The translations under genes were made by a program, and so were the position numbers. This document shows positions 36,934 to 46,564 of a stretch of 64,000 nt of DNA, one piece after another. Within the stretch, counting starts at the first letter, position 1. Every line of letters starts with the position of its first letter. The notes under the pieces are model-generated. The model saw only the letters and a list, made by a program, of their open reading frames with translations. It was not told where the DNA came from and ran no database searches. This DNA is from Halomonas stenophila (GTDB lineage Bacteria > Pseudomonadota > Gammaproteobacteria > Pseudomonadales > Halomonadaceae), in assembly GCF_014192275.1 (NCBI RefSeq), contig NZ_JACHXR010000010.1:78288-142287 (forward strand), given 5' to 3'.

Positions 36934-39176
36934 GTGTTGCCACCGACGGCCTCCACTGCCTGTGCCCGCCCCGCTTCCCGGCGCATCTGGACGCCGATGG
37001 ACGGCCGCTGCCGAAGCTGTTCGCCGACCACCGGATCGAGGTGTTCCAGGCGCTCTCGGCCCGCGCCACCTTCGCCCACTGGCAGACCGGCCTCGACGAC
37101 GACATCGGCCGGATGGTGCTCGAATGGCTGGCGACTCTGCTGGACAACCTGTCGTTCTACAACCACCTGTGGACGCTGGAACAGCATCTCGCGACCGCGA
37201 CGCAGGAAGACTCGCTGCGCCAGCTCGCCGCCCTGACCGGCTATCAGCCGCGGCCAAACCTCGCGGCAGTGGCCCGCCTTGCGGTGATCTCGGACGCCCG
37301 CATGCCTCTGGTCCTCCCCGCCGGACGGGAAGTGACGTCGGAGGGCAATGACAGCCACCCCGCCCTCTCCTTCGAGACGATGGAAGATGCCGCCATCGAT
37401 CCCGCGCTGAACGCCATGACGGCGATACCGCCACGGGAAACCACCTTCGACAGCGATTTTGTCGCCATCGGCGGCAGCTTCCGGAATCTCCGCGTGGACG
37501 AGCCGGTGCTGTTCAGGAGCAGCTCGATCCGGCGGGCGGCGATCCTCGAGGAGATAGTGAACGACAAGTTCCCCTCGGGCGAAAGCTACGCCGAGCTGCA
37601 GCTCGACCGCTCGCTGTCGAACCTGGCGGGCCTGGACCTCGGTGGCATCGAGGTAAAGAGCTTCGTCAACCAGAGCGAAGGCCGGAGCCTCATCCAGAAC
37701 CGGCTGGAACTCCAGGGTGTGCAGCCGGCCTTCCAGGAGGATCAGGAAATAGCTGCCATCGATGGCGAAAACGGCACACTCAGGTACGATCGCATCATCG
37801 AAGTGACGGTGGTGAACCGGGTGCTCATAGAGAGCGAGACCGCGCCGGTCCTGTCGCCCGTTACGCGGATCAAGCTCGACACCTACATCACTCCCGGTCG
37901 CCCGCACACGATATTCCACGGCGTGCGGCGCGCTGGGCGCCTGATCGGCGCGCCGAAAACCCACATGGCGTTGGAGGATTTCGACGGGCGTATCGAGCTC
38001 GAGGAGAAATATCTGGGTGACGATCCCGACCACCAGGGCGATTTTGTGGTGGTCGACGCGGAGAACCGCAGCGTCGCCATCAGCGGCAGCCTGGACGTCA
38101 ACCCCCACAGCCGCCGCGCGGCGCTGGAGCTGACCTCGATCTCCGAGCCGGCGGTCGTGCTGAAGGCGCCGCTCAGGATTCACGGCAATTTCGCCGAGGT
38201 GGACCAGGGCAAGACGGTGGTGGAAACCCTCGGCAGCGCCAGCGGCCGGCGCTACCAGACGTTCCGGCTCGCGAAGAAGCCGCTGACGTTCCTGCGCAGC
38301 GACCTCTCGGATCCCCAGCCCGCCATCGAGGTCTATGTCGACAGCGTGCCGTGGCGTTACGTGCCGCACCTGTTCGGGGTGGCACCGGAGGACAGGGTCT
38401 ACACGCTGCGCGTCGAAGCCGACGGGCAGGCCCAGGTGATTCTCGGAGGCGTCGCCAGCGCCGGGGACAAGAACGTCGCCGCCCGCTATCGGCACGGAAC
38501 CACCGGCGACAATCCGGACGCCTTCACGGTCAATACGCCGGCCGCGCGGATCGCGGGGATCCAGAAGGTCTTCAACCCCTTCCCCGCCCTCGGCGGGCTG
38601 AAGGGTGACGATGCCGAGGACCTGCGCTTCGTGCTGCCCGCCCGCATCTCCGCCAACGACCGCTGCGTCTCGGCGAAGGATTACGCGGTGCTGTCGCGCA
38701 ACTTCGGCGCGCTGGCCGCCCGGGCGCGGCCCTACTGGAACGCCGTCCGCAAGCGCACCGCGGTTGAGGTGATCGCAGTCTTCGACGGCGGCTTCGACGC
38801 GGCGCTGGCGAACGAGCTCCGCGACTACCTCGCCGGCCACGCGCCGGAAGGCAGCCTCGTGAACGTGGTCAGCGCGCGGCCCGCGCCGCACGCCATCGGC
38901 CTGAGGCTGCGCCTGACTGCCGACGCCCGGGCGGCGGATGTCAAACGCCGTGTCCGCGACATCTACTTTCACCAGTTCACCGGCCTTCTCGCCCCGCGCC
39001 GCGCGCGGATCGGCCACGCCTGGAGCCGCACCGAGCTGCTGGCGCCGCTGGACGGCATCGAGGGCATCCTGCGCGTGGAGCAGCTGAGCCTCGATGGCGA
39101 CGAGAGTGCCTCCGCGATCGCCCAGGCCGCGGACGAATATCTCGATGCGACGCTGGATCTGGAGGTGGTGCGATGA
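36930..39176 (+). CDS. Baseplate J-like wedge protein (second of two)
   Basis: A 748-residue baseplate protein of the gpJ/gp6 class. The C-terminal half holds the classic gpJ pattern: RISANDRCVSAKDYAVLSRN, then VEVIAVFDGGFDAALANELR and LAPLDGIEGILRVEQLSLDG. The N-terminal part (about 60-115) has a helical docking region resembling that of the previous gene (LEWLATLLDNLSFYNHLWTL), suggesting that the two form a heteromeric wedge like gp6-gp7. Overlaps of four bases at both ends indicate tight translational coupling. Confidence 0.85.
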   Translation: MSVATDGLHCLCPPRFPAHLDADGRPLPKLFADHRIEVFQALSARATFAHWQTGLDDDIGRMVLEWLATLLDNLSFYNHLWTLEQHLATATQEDSLRQLAALTGYQPRPNLAAVARLAVISDARMPLVLPAGREVTSEGNDSHPALSFETMEDAAIDPALNAMTAIPPRETTFDSDFVAIGGSFRNLRVDEPVLFRSSSIRRAAILEEIVNDKFPSGESYAELQLDRSLSNLAGLDLGGIEVKSFVNQSEGRSLIQNRLELQGVQPAFQEDQEIAAIDGENGTLRYDRIIEVTVVNRVLIESETAPVLSPVTRIKLDTYITPGRPHTIFHGVRRAGRLIGAPKTHMALEDFDGRIELEEKYLGDDPDHQGDFVVVDAENRSVAISGSLDVNPHSRRAALELTSISEPAVVLKAPLRIHGNFAEVDQGKTVVETLGSASGRRYQTFRLAKKPLTFLRSDLSDPQPAIEVYVDSVPWRYVPHLFGVAPEDRVYTLRVEADGQAQVILGGVASAGDKNVAARYRHGTTGDNPDAFTVNTPAARIAGIQKVFNPFPALGGLKGDDAEDLRFVLPARISANDRCVSAKDYAVLSRNFGALAARARPYWNAVRKRTAVEVIAVFDGGFDAALANELRDYLAGHAPEGSLVNVVSARPAPHAIGLRLRLTADARAADVKRRVRDIYFHQFTGLLAPRRARIGHAWSRTELLAPLDGIEGILRVEQLSLDGDESASAIAQAADEYLDATLDLEVVR

Positions 39177-41521
39177 GCGACCCCAACACCGGCCGCGCAC
39201 TGGACGGTTTCGAGGAGTACTACTTCCGCAAACTCCGCTCCTGGATCCCGGAACTCTACTGGAGCAACGATCTGGAGAACGGCAGTCTCGAAGTCCTGAT
39301 CCGCGCCATGTCCGACCGGCTCGCGGAGATGCGGCGCGAAATCGAGCGGGTCTGGACCGCCTCCTCGATCGAACTGGCCGACGACTGGGCGGTAAAATAT
39401 CTCGGCGACCTGGTCGGCGCCGAGACGCTCTCGGCGCAGAACAGCCGCGCGAACCGCACGGTGGCGGCGAACTTCATGAACTACCACCGGCGGAAGACGA
39501 CCCGCTACCTGCTGGACTCGCAGATCACCGACATCGTCGCCACAGAGGGCTACGTCCGCGAGATCGAGCGCTGGCTGGCGCGGCCGCCGCACGAACTGGA
39601 CATGGGCTACCTCCGTTTCGCGCCGCTATCGGAGGGCCCGGTCGGCGGCCTGCCCGAACTGACCGGCCCGCGGGTGGACGACGCCGCGCTGCCGGCCTTC
39701 GACGAATTCGCGCGCCTGCCCGACTTCGGCCCGCGCGAAGGCCGCGCCGCGTCCTTCGATTACGCCACCATCCACTTCAATCTCTTCGCCAGCGAAAGCT
39801 GGCGGGTCGACATGGCGACACCCTTCTGGCTGGACGGGACGAGACTCACCCTCGACCCCTCCGGCCGGGCGGCACCGCTCTTCCACAGCGCGACCTTCGA
39901 CCACCGCGCCGGTCTCTGGCCGGTCGGACCGGAGGAATTCCCGCTGCCGATGCGCTGCGCCCGCTTTAACGACGCGCGCTTCGAGATCACCGAGGACGCA
40001 CTCGACGCCATCGCTTCGCCGGGCCTGACCGCCGCCCTGACACCCTGGATCGGGGTCACTTTCCGGACCCGGCAGGCCTTCCAGCGCATCCTCGCCGACC
40101 AGTTGTCGCCCACGCTCTACAGCAACTTCCGCAGCTCGCTGTTGCGCGAATGCCTGGTTGCCGATTGCGCCAAGGCGCGGCAGATCGAGGCTGACATGCG
40201 TCTCGACATAGGCCCGTTCGCCGACACCCGGGTGCTGGATCCCTACGAAATCGTGGCCGCCAATCTCTCGCGCTGGATGCCCGCGGCGCAGTGGCCGGAG
40301 GATGCCGCGCTCCTTATCGACGTGAGCAGCGGCTATGTCCAGCTGGCCGGGGCCCCGGACGATGGCGCCGTGCCGCCGCAACTGTTTCATCCGCTTTTTC
40401 ATCATCTCGGCCTCGTCCATCGCGTCGGCGCCGGAACTTTCCCGCGCGAAAGCGACGTCGACCTCGGACCCGGCTTCAACGACGCCAATGCCGAGGTGTC
40501 CTTCGCCCCGCCCGCCTCCGGGCTGCAGGCCTTTGGCGACAACCGGCGCTACCTCTGGAACTGGCCCGCCAGCCGGCGCTTCGAGGTCGCCGGCGAACTG
40601 CGGCTCGAGGCCGCCGACCGCACGCGCCCCTATGTCGTCTCGCGCACGGATGATCCGGAGCGCGACTTCACCATCGTCGGCACCGACGGACAGGACAACC
40701 ACCTGACCATCGACGGGCTGTGGCTGGGACTCCAGGCCGACACCCCCATCGAAACCGCCGTCGGCGGCCCCGATGACCCCGCGCCACCCGCCCGCGCCCG
40801 GCTGATCCTCGACGGGCACTTCGAGACAGTTATACTCCGCCACGTCTCGCTCGACCCTGGCGGCGAACAGGCCCGGCCCGACCCCGGCACGGCGCGGGCC
40901 ATCCCCGCGGTGACGGTGGAGATCGAGGGCTCGGTGCGACTGCTGCGGATCGAGCGCTCGATCACCGGCCCCATCGTCGAGACGCGGGCCGACCCATCGC
41001 TGCTGAATGCCGGCGAGATCCGCATATCGGATTCCATCGTGCAGTCGGGCGACCCGGAGCGGCCGGCGATATCGGTGGAACTCGCGCGGCTGCACCTGAC
41101 AAATTCCACCGTCCTCGGCGCCTGCCACGCGAACCTGATCTTCGCCACAAATACGCTGTTCGACGGGCCGCTCTACGTCACCAACCGGCACCAGTCCTGC
41201 CTGCGTTTCAGCGCGGTCGCCGCTTTCGAGGGGGACAGCGACCCGTCCATCCTGCCGCGCCGTTTCGAGTGCGTCGAATACAAGCGCACCATTCCCCCGG
41301 CATCGTTCCGTTCGACCCGCTTCGGCGACCTGGATTTCGCCGCACTTTCGGACCTCGCCGACAGGGGCCTGCTGCATGGCGGTGAGGGCCGGACCGAGAT
41401 CGGCGTCGGCAATGCGAGATTCTGGCACCAGCGCCGGGACGACCTGGCGAGGGTTGCCAGTACTTTTCTGCCCGTTGGGCAAAATGCACAAATTTATGAA
41501 GAAACGGGGGGGCGCACATGA
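39173..41521 (+). CDS. Tail protein I-like baseplate protein with large C-terminal extension
   Basis: A 782-residue protein. Residues ~10-140 match phage tail protein I/Afp12-type proteins (LRSWIPELYWSNDLENGSLE, IELADDWAVKYLGDLVGAET, then NRTVAANFMNYHRRKTTRYL). The rest (~200-782) is an unusually long beta-rich extension ending in a parallel beta-helix-like stretch (SVRLLRIERSITGPIVETRA, ARLHLTNSTVLGACHANLIF), possibly a built-in fibre or adaptor. It overlaps the next gene's start by four bases. Confidence 0.8.
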   Translation: MSDPNTGRALDGFEEYYFRKLRSWIPELYWSNDLENGSLEVLIRAMSDRLAEMRREIERVWTASSIELADDWAVKYLGDLVGAETLSAQNSRANRTVAANFMNYHRRKTTRYLLDSQITDIVATEGYVREIERWLARPPHELDMGYLRFAPLSEGPVGGLPELTGPRVDDAALPAFDEFARLPDFGPREGRAASFDYATIHFNLFASESWRVDMATPFWLDGTRLTLDPSGRAAPLFHSATFDHRAGLWPVGPEEFPLPMRCARFNDARFEITEDALDAIASPGLTAALTPWIGVTFRTRQAFQRILADQLSPTLYSNFRSSLLRECLVADCAKARQIEADMRLDIGPFADTRVLDPYEIVAANLSRWMPAAQWPEDAALLIDVSSGYVQLAGAPDDGAVPPQLFHPLFHHLGLVHRVGAGTFPRESDVDLGPGFNDANAEVSFAPPASGLQAFGDNRRYLWNWPASRRFEVAGELRLEAADRTRPYVVSRTDDPERDFTIVGTDGQDNHLTIDGLWLGLQADTPIETAVGGPDDPAPPARARLILDGHFETVILRHVSLDPGGEQARPDPGTARAIPAVTVEIEGSVRLLRIERSITGPIVETRADPSLLNAGEIRISDSIVQSGDPERPAISVELARLHLTNSTVLGACHANLIFATNTLFDGPLYVTNRHQSCLRFSAVAAFEGDSDPSILPRRFECVEYKRTIPPASFRSTRFGDLDFAALSDLADRGLLHGGEGRTEIGVGNARFWHQRRDDLARVASTFLPVGQNAQIYEETGGRT

Positions 41522-44500
41522 AACGCCGCATCACCAGGGAACACGACGCCCGCCAGGGTTACGGCGGCGTCTATTGGGAGGGTGGCGGCGCCATCACCGA
41601 CGCGGACCTCAACGCCGCCTTCGACGCCAATCGCGAAAAGGACGAGGCATTGGCCCGGGTCTGGGTCGCGCCCGCGGGCAGCGCCGACGACGGCTGGCGC
41701 GCCGGCGGTCTGAGGAACGTGGCGGGCATGGTCGATTTCGACCTCGCCGCCGGACACTACCTGCTGGACGGCGACCTTCTGAGAAACCCCCAGAGCTATG
41801 CCTTTATCGAGCAGCCGCACGGGTTGTCCGCGGCGCTGGAGCCCGACATGGCGCTCGACTGGCCGGCGGAAGACGAGATCGCAGATGCGGGCGGCGAACG
41901 CTTTGACGCCGTCGTGATCGACAGCCGCACACTGGCGGTCACGGTCGTGGAGGACAGCGAACTGGACGAGGTCGCGATGCGCAGCGATCCGGCGACCCGC
42001 GTGCGCCCCTCGCCCAAGGTCCGCATCCTGCCCGGGGTATCGCCCAGCTGCGCCGAGGCGCGGCCGCAGGTCATGGATCTGCTGGCGGGCGATTGTGCCG
42101 AAGTCGAGCTGCCGTCGCCGGCGATCCGCCCGCGCGGACGCCTGCGGGTCCACCTGGGCACCGTGGAGGAGCCCGACAATCCCTGCGCACCGGAACAGGC
42201 CCTGGGCTATTTCGGCCGCCTGAACCACACCATCAAGGTGATGCTGACGGCGCCGGACCGCTTCGTCTGGGCCTATCGGAACGGCGGTGAACTCTACCGC
42301 GCGACACTCGACGACGACGCCACCCTGCGCATCGTGACGCCCTTCGACGACAGCTCGCGCTTTCCGGTTTCCGGCCAGATCGCCGAGCTTCTGACATGGG
42401 ACAGCCGGCTGCCGAATGGTGAGGTCACCGCCGCACCCCTGGGTCGTTTCCACGCCATTCAGGCGGGCTATACCCCCGGCGACGAGACCCTCGAACTGGC
42501 CGCGCCCGTGGATACAGACCTGCGCGACTGGTACGACGCGCAGGGCGACGGCACCTTTCTGTTCGTGCGCTTCTGGGAGCCGCCGGCCATCGCCATGCAG
42601 ACCTCCACCGCCACCGGTGCCGACGTACCGCTCGCCGACACCGGCGTCAGGCTGGATTTCGTCGAAGCGGGCTGTGCGGGCGACCAGTGGACCTTCAGCG
42701 TGCGCGCCAACGTCAACGATTCCGTGTTCCCGCAGCGGATGCTCGAAGCGGGCGGCCAGCCGCCGGGCGACATCCGCCGCGCCGCCGACCTGATCGCGCT
42801 GATCCACTGGCAGCTGGAAGGCGGCGAGGTGGTGGGACATATCCACGACTGCCGCCGCAAAATCCGGCCGCTGTGGAAACTCCGCGGCTGTTGCACCGTA
42901 ACGGTCGGCAACGGCGTATCCAGCTTTGGCGATGTCGACCGGTTGGAGGACGCCATTGCCGCCCTGCCGCACGAGGGCGGGCGCATCTGCCTCCTGCCCG
43001 GTATCCACACCGGCGGCGCCGCGCTGCGGAATCGCATCGACATCACCATCGAGGGCTGCCGGGGCCAGACCCGGCTGGTGCAGGGCCCCGGCGACGGGCC
43101 CGCCCTGACGATCGAGGATTGCGCGGGCGTCACCATCAGGGACTTCACCATCGAGGACGGCAACCGCCTGGCGGTGGCGGCGGCGCGCACCTCCCGCCTG
43201 ACCCTCGAGCGGATCGACACGGTCGGCCGCGGCTCGGCCATCTCGCTGGTCGACGGCAGCGGAACCCGGGTCGGCCACTCCCACTTCCTCGCCGAAGAGG
43301 AAGCGGCGATCATCCCGGCCGAGGACTACGCCGCGCTGCGTCCGCTCGCGTTTGTCGGCGGCGAGGACCTGGTTATTTCCGACAATCGCTTCCGATGCGA
43401 CACGTCCCGGCTGACGCTGATGTCGCTGGGCGGGCTGCAGATCGCCTCGGGCAGCCGGGGCGTGACGATCGCGCGCAACGTTATCCGCGGCGGCCTCGGC
43501 CACGGCGTCACACTCTGCCACCTGAATCTCATCCGCGTGCTCGGCCTGGTTTACGGCGAGGCGGAACTGGTTGCCGAGCTGGGGGCAGCCATGATGCAGG
43601 CGGTGGACGAGCGCGCCACCTGGAGCGAGAACAGTCGTGAGGCAACGGTGGCGGGCAGCGACCTGCTCGAGCACGGCGAGGTGCCCTCCGAAGCCGCGCG
43701 GGAGCTGATCTCGAATGCGACCTTCAGCTTCATCGAAAACCCCATCGGCATCACCCAGGTCGCCCTGCAGGGCTGCCTGGGTATCGATCCGACACTGACG
43801 CTGCCCGAGCCCGATGACGACGATGACGACTGGACCCTCTATGTCCCGGCGGGTGCGGTGAGCCATGTCCATATCGTCGACAACGAGATCGCCAATATGG
43901 GCGGTTCCGGCATCTCGATTCCATCCTGGAACCTCTCGCTGCGCCCCACCGCCGGCGAATGCATCGTCGAGGGGCTGGCCGCCGAGCGCAACCACATCGC
44001 CAATTGCGCCCGGGTGGCCGTCGCCTCGACTCTCGACGACGACCTGCAGGAGATCGGCTTCGGCGGCATCGCACTGCAAGTCGTGCGCGGCGCGATGATC
44101 GGCTCCAACATCATTCAGGGGATAGGCACCGGTCACCGCAGTCCATCCGCCGGCATCTACTTCTCCGAAGTGCAGACCTGCCATATCCACGACAACCAGA
44201 TCCTCGAGGTCGGCCGGCTCGAACGGTCGGGCAACCGCAATATTCTGGGCGTGTCGGGCGGCATCCTCATCGACGGGGCGACGTCGGTCTGGGGGCCGCC
44301 GGTCACCGGCGGCAGCATTCGCGACTATATGGCTGAACAGGGCAACCTGAGTGGCGAGGTCCTGGCTGCGGTCGGCGAGGAGCACCCCGCCTCCGGCGGC
44401 AGCGGGGCCGGGATGGTCAGGGACGGGGATTTCGCCGCAAGGGCAGAGAGCATCGCGCAGCTTCTCGAGCTGCCCCGCACAGAAGCGCTGCGCATCCAGA

Positions 44501-45141
44501 ACAACCAGGTCGCGGTCAATTCCGGCATGAGCCTGGACGTCCGCGGCGCCGGCTCCTTCCACATCGCCGACAACCACCTGACCACCCTCGCCGCGCGGCT
44601 CAATCCGGCCCGGCCCCGGCTGGCGAGCGCGGTATCCGTGGTTAATTCCGAGTTCCCGTTTGTAGAGACGCTGGTGTGGCTGATGGCCCTCTTCCGCATC
44701 TTCGAAATCGAGTTCGGGAAATTCGGATCGAACTACCTCCTGCAAATCCTCGTCGCCGCGACCACGCAGGTTTCGGCGCAGCGCGACCGGGGCGTAATCC
44801 AGCTCCAGAACAACCATATCCGGACGGAAAACTTCGTGCGCGGCGATGACTCCCTCGCGTTGGTAACCGTCGTTTCGCCCTATGACGTGCAGATCAGCGA
44901 CAACACCCTGAAGTCGGTGCACAGCGACACCGGCGCCTTCCTGCACCTGCTGGCAACCGGCGCGCTCTCGCTCCAGTGCCTCTCGAACCGGATCGAATCC
45001 CGGCCGCAAGCGGGCGTCCTCGGCGCCGCGCTGACCGCCGGACGCGACAACACCACCTTCCTGAACCACGCCAGCCACGGAATCGCGCAGATGCGGCTCA
45101 CCCCCGCCGCGCCGTCCGGGCCGGGCAACATTCACCCCTGA
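41518..45141 (+). CDS. DUF6519-type protein with right-handed beta-helix (fibre or target-binding candidate)
   Basis: A 1207-residue protein. Residues ~1-130 resemble the DUF6519 module found in large phage-tail-like loci (the GYGGVYWEGGGAITDADLNA pattern near residue 13). From about residue 470 it turns into a right-handed parallel beta-helix with repeated turns such as GVTIRDFTIEDGNRLAVAAA, VTIARNVIRGGLGHGV and CHIHDNQILEVG. Such helices in tails commonly bind glycans or serve as fibres. No catalytic motif is evident. Position after tail protein I, where Afp13 fibre lies in Afp, supports a receptor-binding role; enzymatic action on a polysaccharide is an alternative. Confidence 0.8.
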   Translation: MKRRITREHDARQGYGGVYWEGGGAITDADLNAAFDANREKDEALARVWVAPAGSADDGWRAGGLRNVAGMVDFDLAAGHYLLDGDLLRNPQSYAFIEQPHGLSAALEPDMALDWPAEDEIADAGGERFDAVVIDSRTLAVTVVEDSELDEVAMRSDPATRVRPSPKVRILPGVSPSCAEARPQVMDLLAGDCAEVELPSPAIRPRGRLRVHLGTVEEPDNPCAPEQALGYFGRLNHTIKVMLTAPDRFVWAYRNGGELYRATLDDDATLRIVTPFDDSSRFPVSGQIAELLTWDSRLPNGEVTAAPLGRFHAIQAGYTPGDETLELAAPVDTDLRDWYDAQGDGTFLFVRFWEPPAIAMQTSTATGADVPLADTGVRLDFVEAGCAGDQWTFSVRANVNDSVFPQRMLEAGGQPPGDIRRAADLIALIHWQLEGGEVVGHIHDCRRKIRPLWKLRGCCTVTVGNGVSSFGDVDRLEDAIAALPHEGGRICLLPGIHTGGAALRNRIDITIEGCRGQTRLVQGPGDGPALTIEDCAGVTIRDFTIEDGNRLAVAAARTSRLTLERIDTVGRGSAISLVDGSGTRVGHSHFLAEEEAAIIPAEDYAALRPLAFVGGEDLVISDNRFRCDTSRLTLMSLGGLQIASGSRGVTIARNVIRGGLGHGVTLCHLNLIRVLGLVYGEAELVAELGAAMMQAVDERATWSENSREATVAGSDLLEHGEVPSEAARELISNATFSFIENPIGITQVALQGCLGIDPTLTLPEPDDDDDDWTLYVPAGAVSHVHIVDNEIANMGGSGISIPSWNLSLRPTAGECIVEGLAAERNHIANCARVAVASTLDDDLQEIGFGGIALQVVRGAMIGSNIIQGIGTGHRSPSAGIYFSEVQTCHIHDNQILEVGRLERSGNRNILGVSGGILIDGATSVWGPPVTGGSIRDYMAEQGNLSGEVLAAVGEEHPASGGSGAGMVRDGDFAARAESIAQLLELPRTEALRIQNNQVAVNSGMSLDVRGAGSFHIADNHLTTLAARLNPARPRLASAVSVVNSEFPFVETLVWLMALFRIFEIEFGKFGSNYLLQILVAATTQVSAQRDRGVIQLQNNHIRTENFVRGDDSLALVTVVSPYDVQISDNTLKSVHSDTGAFLHLLATGALSLQCLSNRIESRPQAGVLGAALTAGRDNTTFLNHASHGIAQMRLTPAAPSGPGNIHP

Positions 45142-45159
45142 CAGAAGCGAGGCGCCGCC

Positions 45160-46563
45160 ATGGCGAAAGCGTACAGCGACAGCATTCCGGACCAGATGGG
45201 ATCCGACCTGGACGAGGCCTTCGAAAAGGCGCGCCTCCAGCACAGGGCGCGCCGCGAAGCGGCGCAGGCGGCAACCGCCCGCGCCGCCCGCTGGGGCGGA
45301 TTCGTGCGGGATCCGGGCTACACCGACACCCTGGTCTGGCGGTCGGTGTCCCTGGCACAGGCCAAGGGCGCAGAGGAGAGCGCGGCAGAAGAACTGCAGG
45401 AAGCGCACGCGACCATGAAGCGCCTCTCCGCCCGCTCCAACAAGGAGGAGGCGCGCATCTTCGGCCACGTCGAGTCGCCGACCGGCGGCGGCGAGGCCGA
45501 CCTGATCGATTCCGAAGGTTGCACCATCGCCACCTCGCCAATCGACAAGCTCGGCTACTATGCCGTGGTGACCGAAGCGACGGGGGAGTCGGCGCGGATC
45601 GAAATCCGCGACGCCCAGGGACAGCTCGCGGTGCTCGACGGCCGCCCCGTGGAACTGACACCGGGGCTGATGGCCAGGCGCGATTTCACCTCCGGCCGCT
45701 GCGGCAAAGTCGAACCCGCGCCCGGCGAGCCGGACGAGCAGGTGGAAATACCGGATCTCATCGGCGAGACCGCCGCGGATGCGAGGGCGGCACTGGGCGA
45801 GTTGGGCGACTTCCGCATCAGTTACGACGAGAGCTATTCCGACGACGCGCCCGCAGAGACGGTCATCGCGCAGGCCCCCGACCCCGGTCGCACGCTGATG
45901 CCGGGCGGCCTCGTGCTTCTCGGTATCTCGCTCGGCCCCGAACCCCAGCAGACCATGCCCGACCTCGTCGGCCGGAGCGAAGAGGAGGCGCGCAAGGGGC
46001 TCGCCGAGCTGCGGTATTCCGCGGTGCAATTCAGCCAGGTGGTGGACCGCAAGAATGCCGGCCGCGTCGTCAAACAGACTCCGGAAGCGGGCGCCGCGGT
46101 CGGCGAGGACACCGAAATCCGGCTTTGCATGGGCGTCGCGGCCCGGCTGATGCCCGACCTCGTGGGCCGGACACGCAAGGAGGCGCTCGAAGTCCTGGTG
46201 CCGGACTATGTCGATGCCCCCACGATCCGGGAGGAGCCCGGCGACGGGCCCGCCGATATCGTCCTGGAACAGGATCCGAAGGCGGGCGAAGCCGTCGGCG
46301 ATGCGAGGGTAACGCTGGTCATCTCGATCGGGCGCCGGGAAGAGGAAAACGGCGAGGAGAAGGTTCCCACCATGCCCGATGTCAGCGGCAAAACCCGCGC
46401 CCAGGCGCTCAAGCTGCTCAAGGCCGAAGGCATCGAGGAAGCCGAATTCGACGAGAAAGCGGCCAGGCGCAGAGGCGCGCGAGTGGTTGAGCAGACGCCG
46501 CCCGCCGGCAAACCCCTGAAGAGCAGCCTGCGGGTCAAACTCACGTTCGCGAAGCCCGAGTGA
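45160..46563 (+). CDS. Protein with four PASTA repeats in the eCIS operon
   Basis: A 467-residue protein. Residues 1-90 are helical and charged. Residues ~95-185 look like a carboxypeptidase-regulatory beta-sandwich (FGHVESPTGGGEADLIDSEG). From about 195 to the end are four PASTA repeats, each with the P-x-(L/V)-xG opening and Q-x-PxxG ending: IPDLIGETAADARAAL...AQAPDPG, MPDLVGRSEEEARKGL...KQTPEAG, MPDLVGRTRKEALEVL...EQDPKAG, MPDVSGKTRAQALKLL...EQTPPAG. PASTA domains are known to bind peptidoglycan fragments. There is no signal peptide or TM helix, so it is not a kinase or PBP. It could bind cell wall at the target or anchor the particle. Confidence 0.88.
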   Translation: MAKAYSDSIPDQMGSDLDEAFEKARLQHRARREAAQAATARAARWGGFVRDPGYTDTLVWRSVSLAQAKGAEESAAEELQEAHATMKRLSARSNKEEARIFGHVESPTGGGEADLIDSEGCTIATSPIDKLGYYAVVTEATGESARIEIRDAQGQLAVLDGRPVELTPGLMARRDFTSGRCGKVEPAPGEPDEQVEIPDLIGETAADARAALGELGDFRISYDESYSDDAPAETVIAQAPDPGRTLMPGGLVLLGISLGPEPQQTMPDLVGRSEEEARKGLAELRYSAVQFSQVVDRKNAGRVVKQTPEAGAAVGEDTEIRLCMGVAARLMPDLVGRTRKEALEVLVPDYVDAPTIREEPGDGPADIVLEQDPKAGEAVGDARVTLVISIGRREEENGEEKVPTMPDVSGKTRAQALKLLKAEGIEEAEFDEKAARRRGARVVEQTPPAGKPLKSSLRVKLTFAKPE

Positions 46564-46564
46564 G

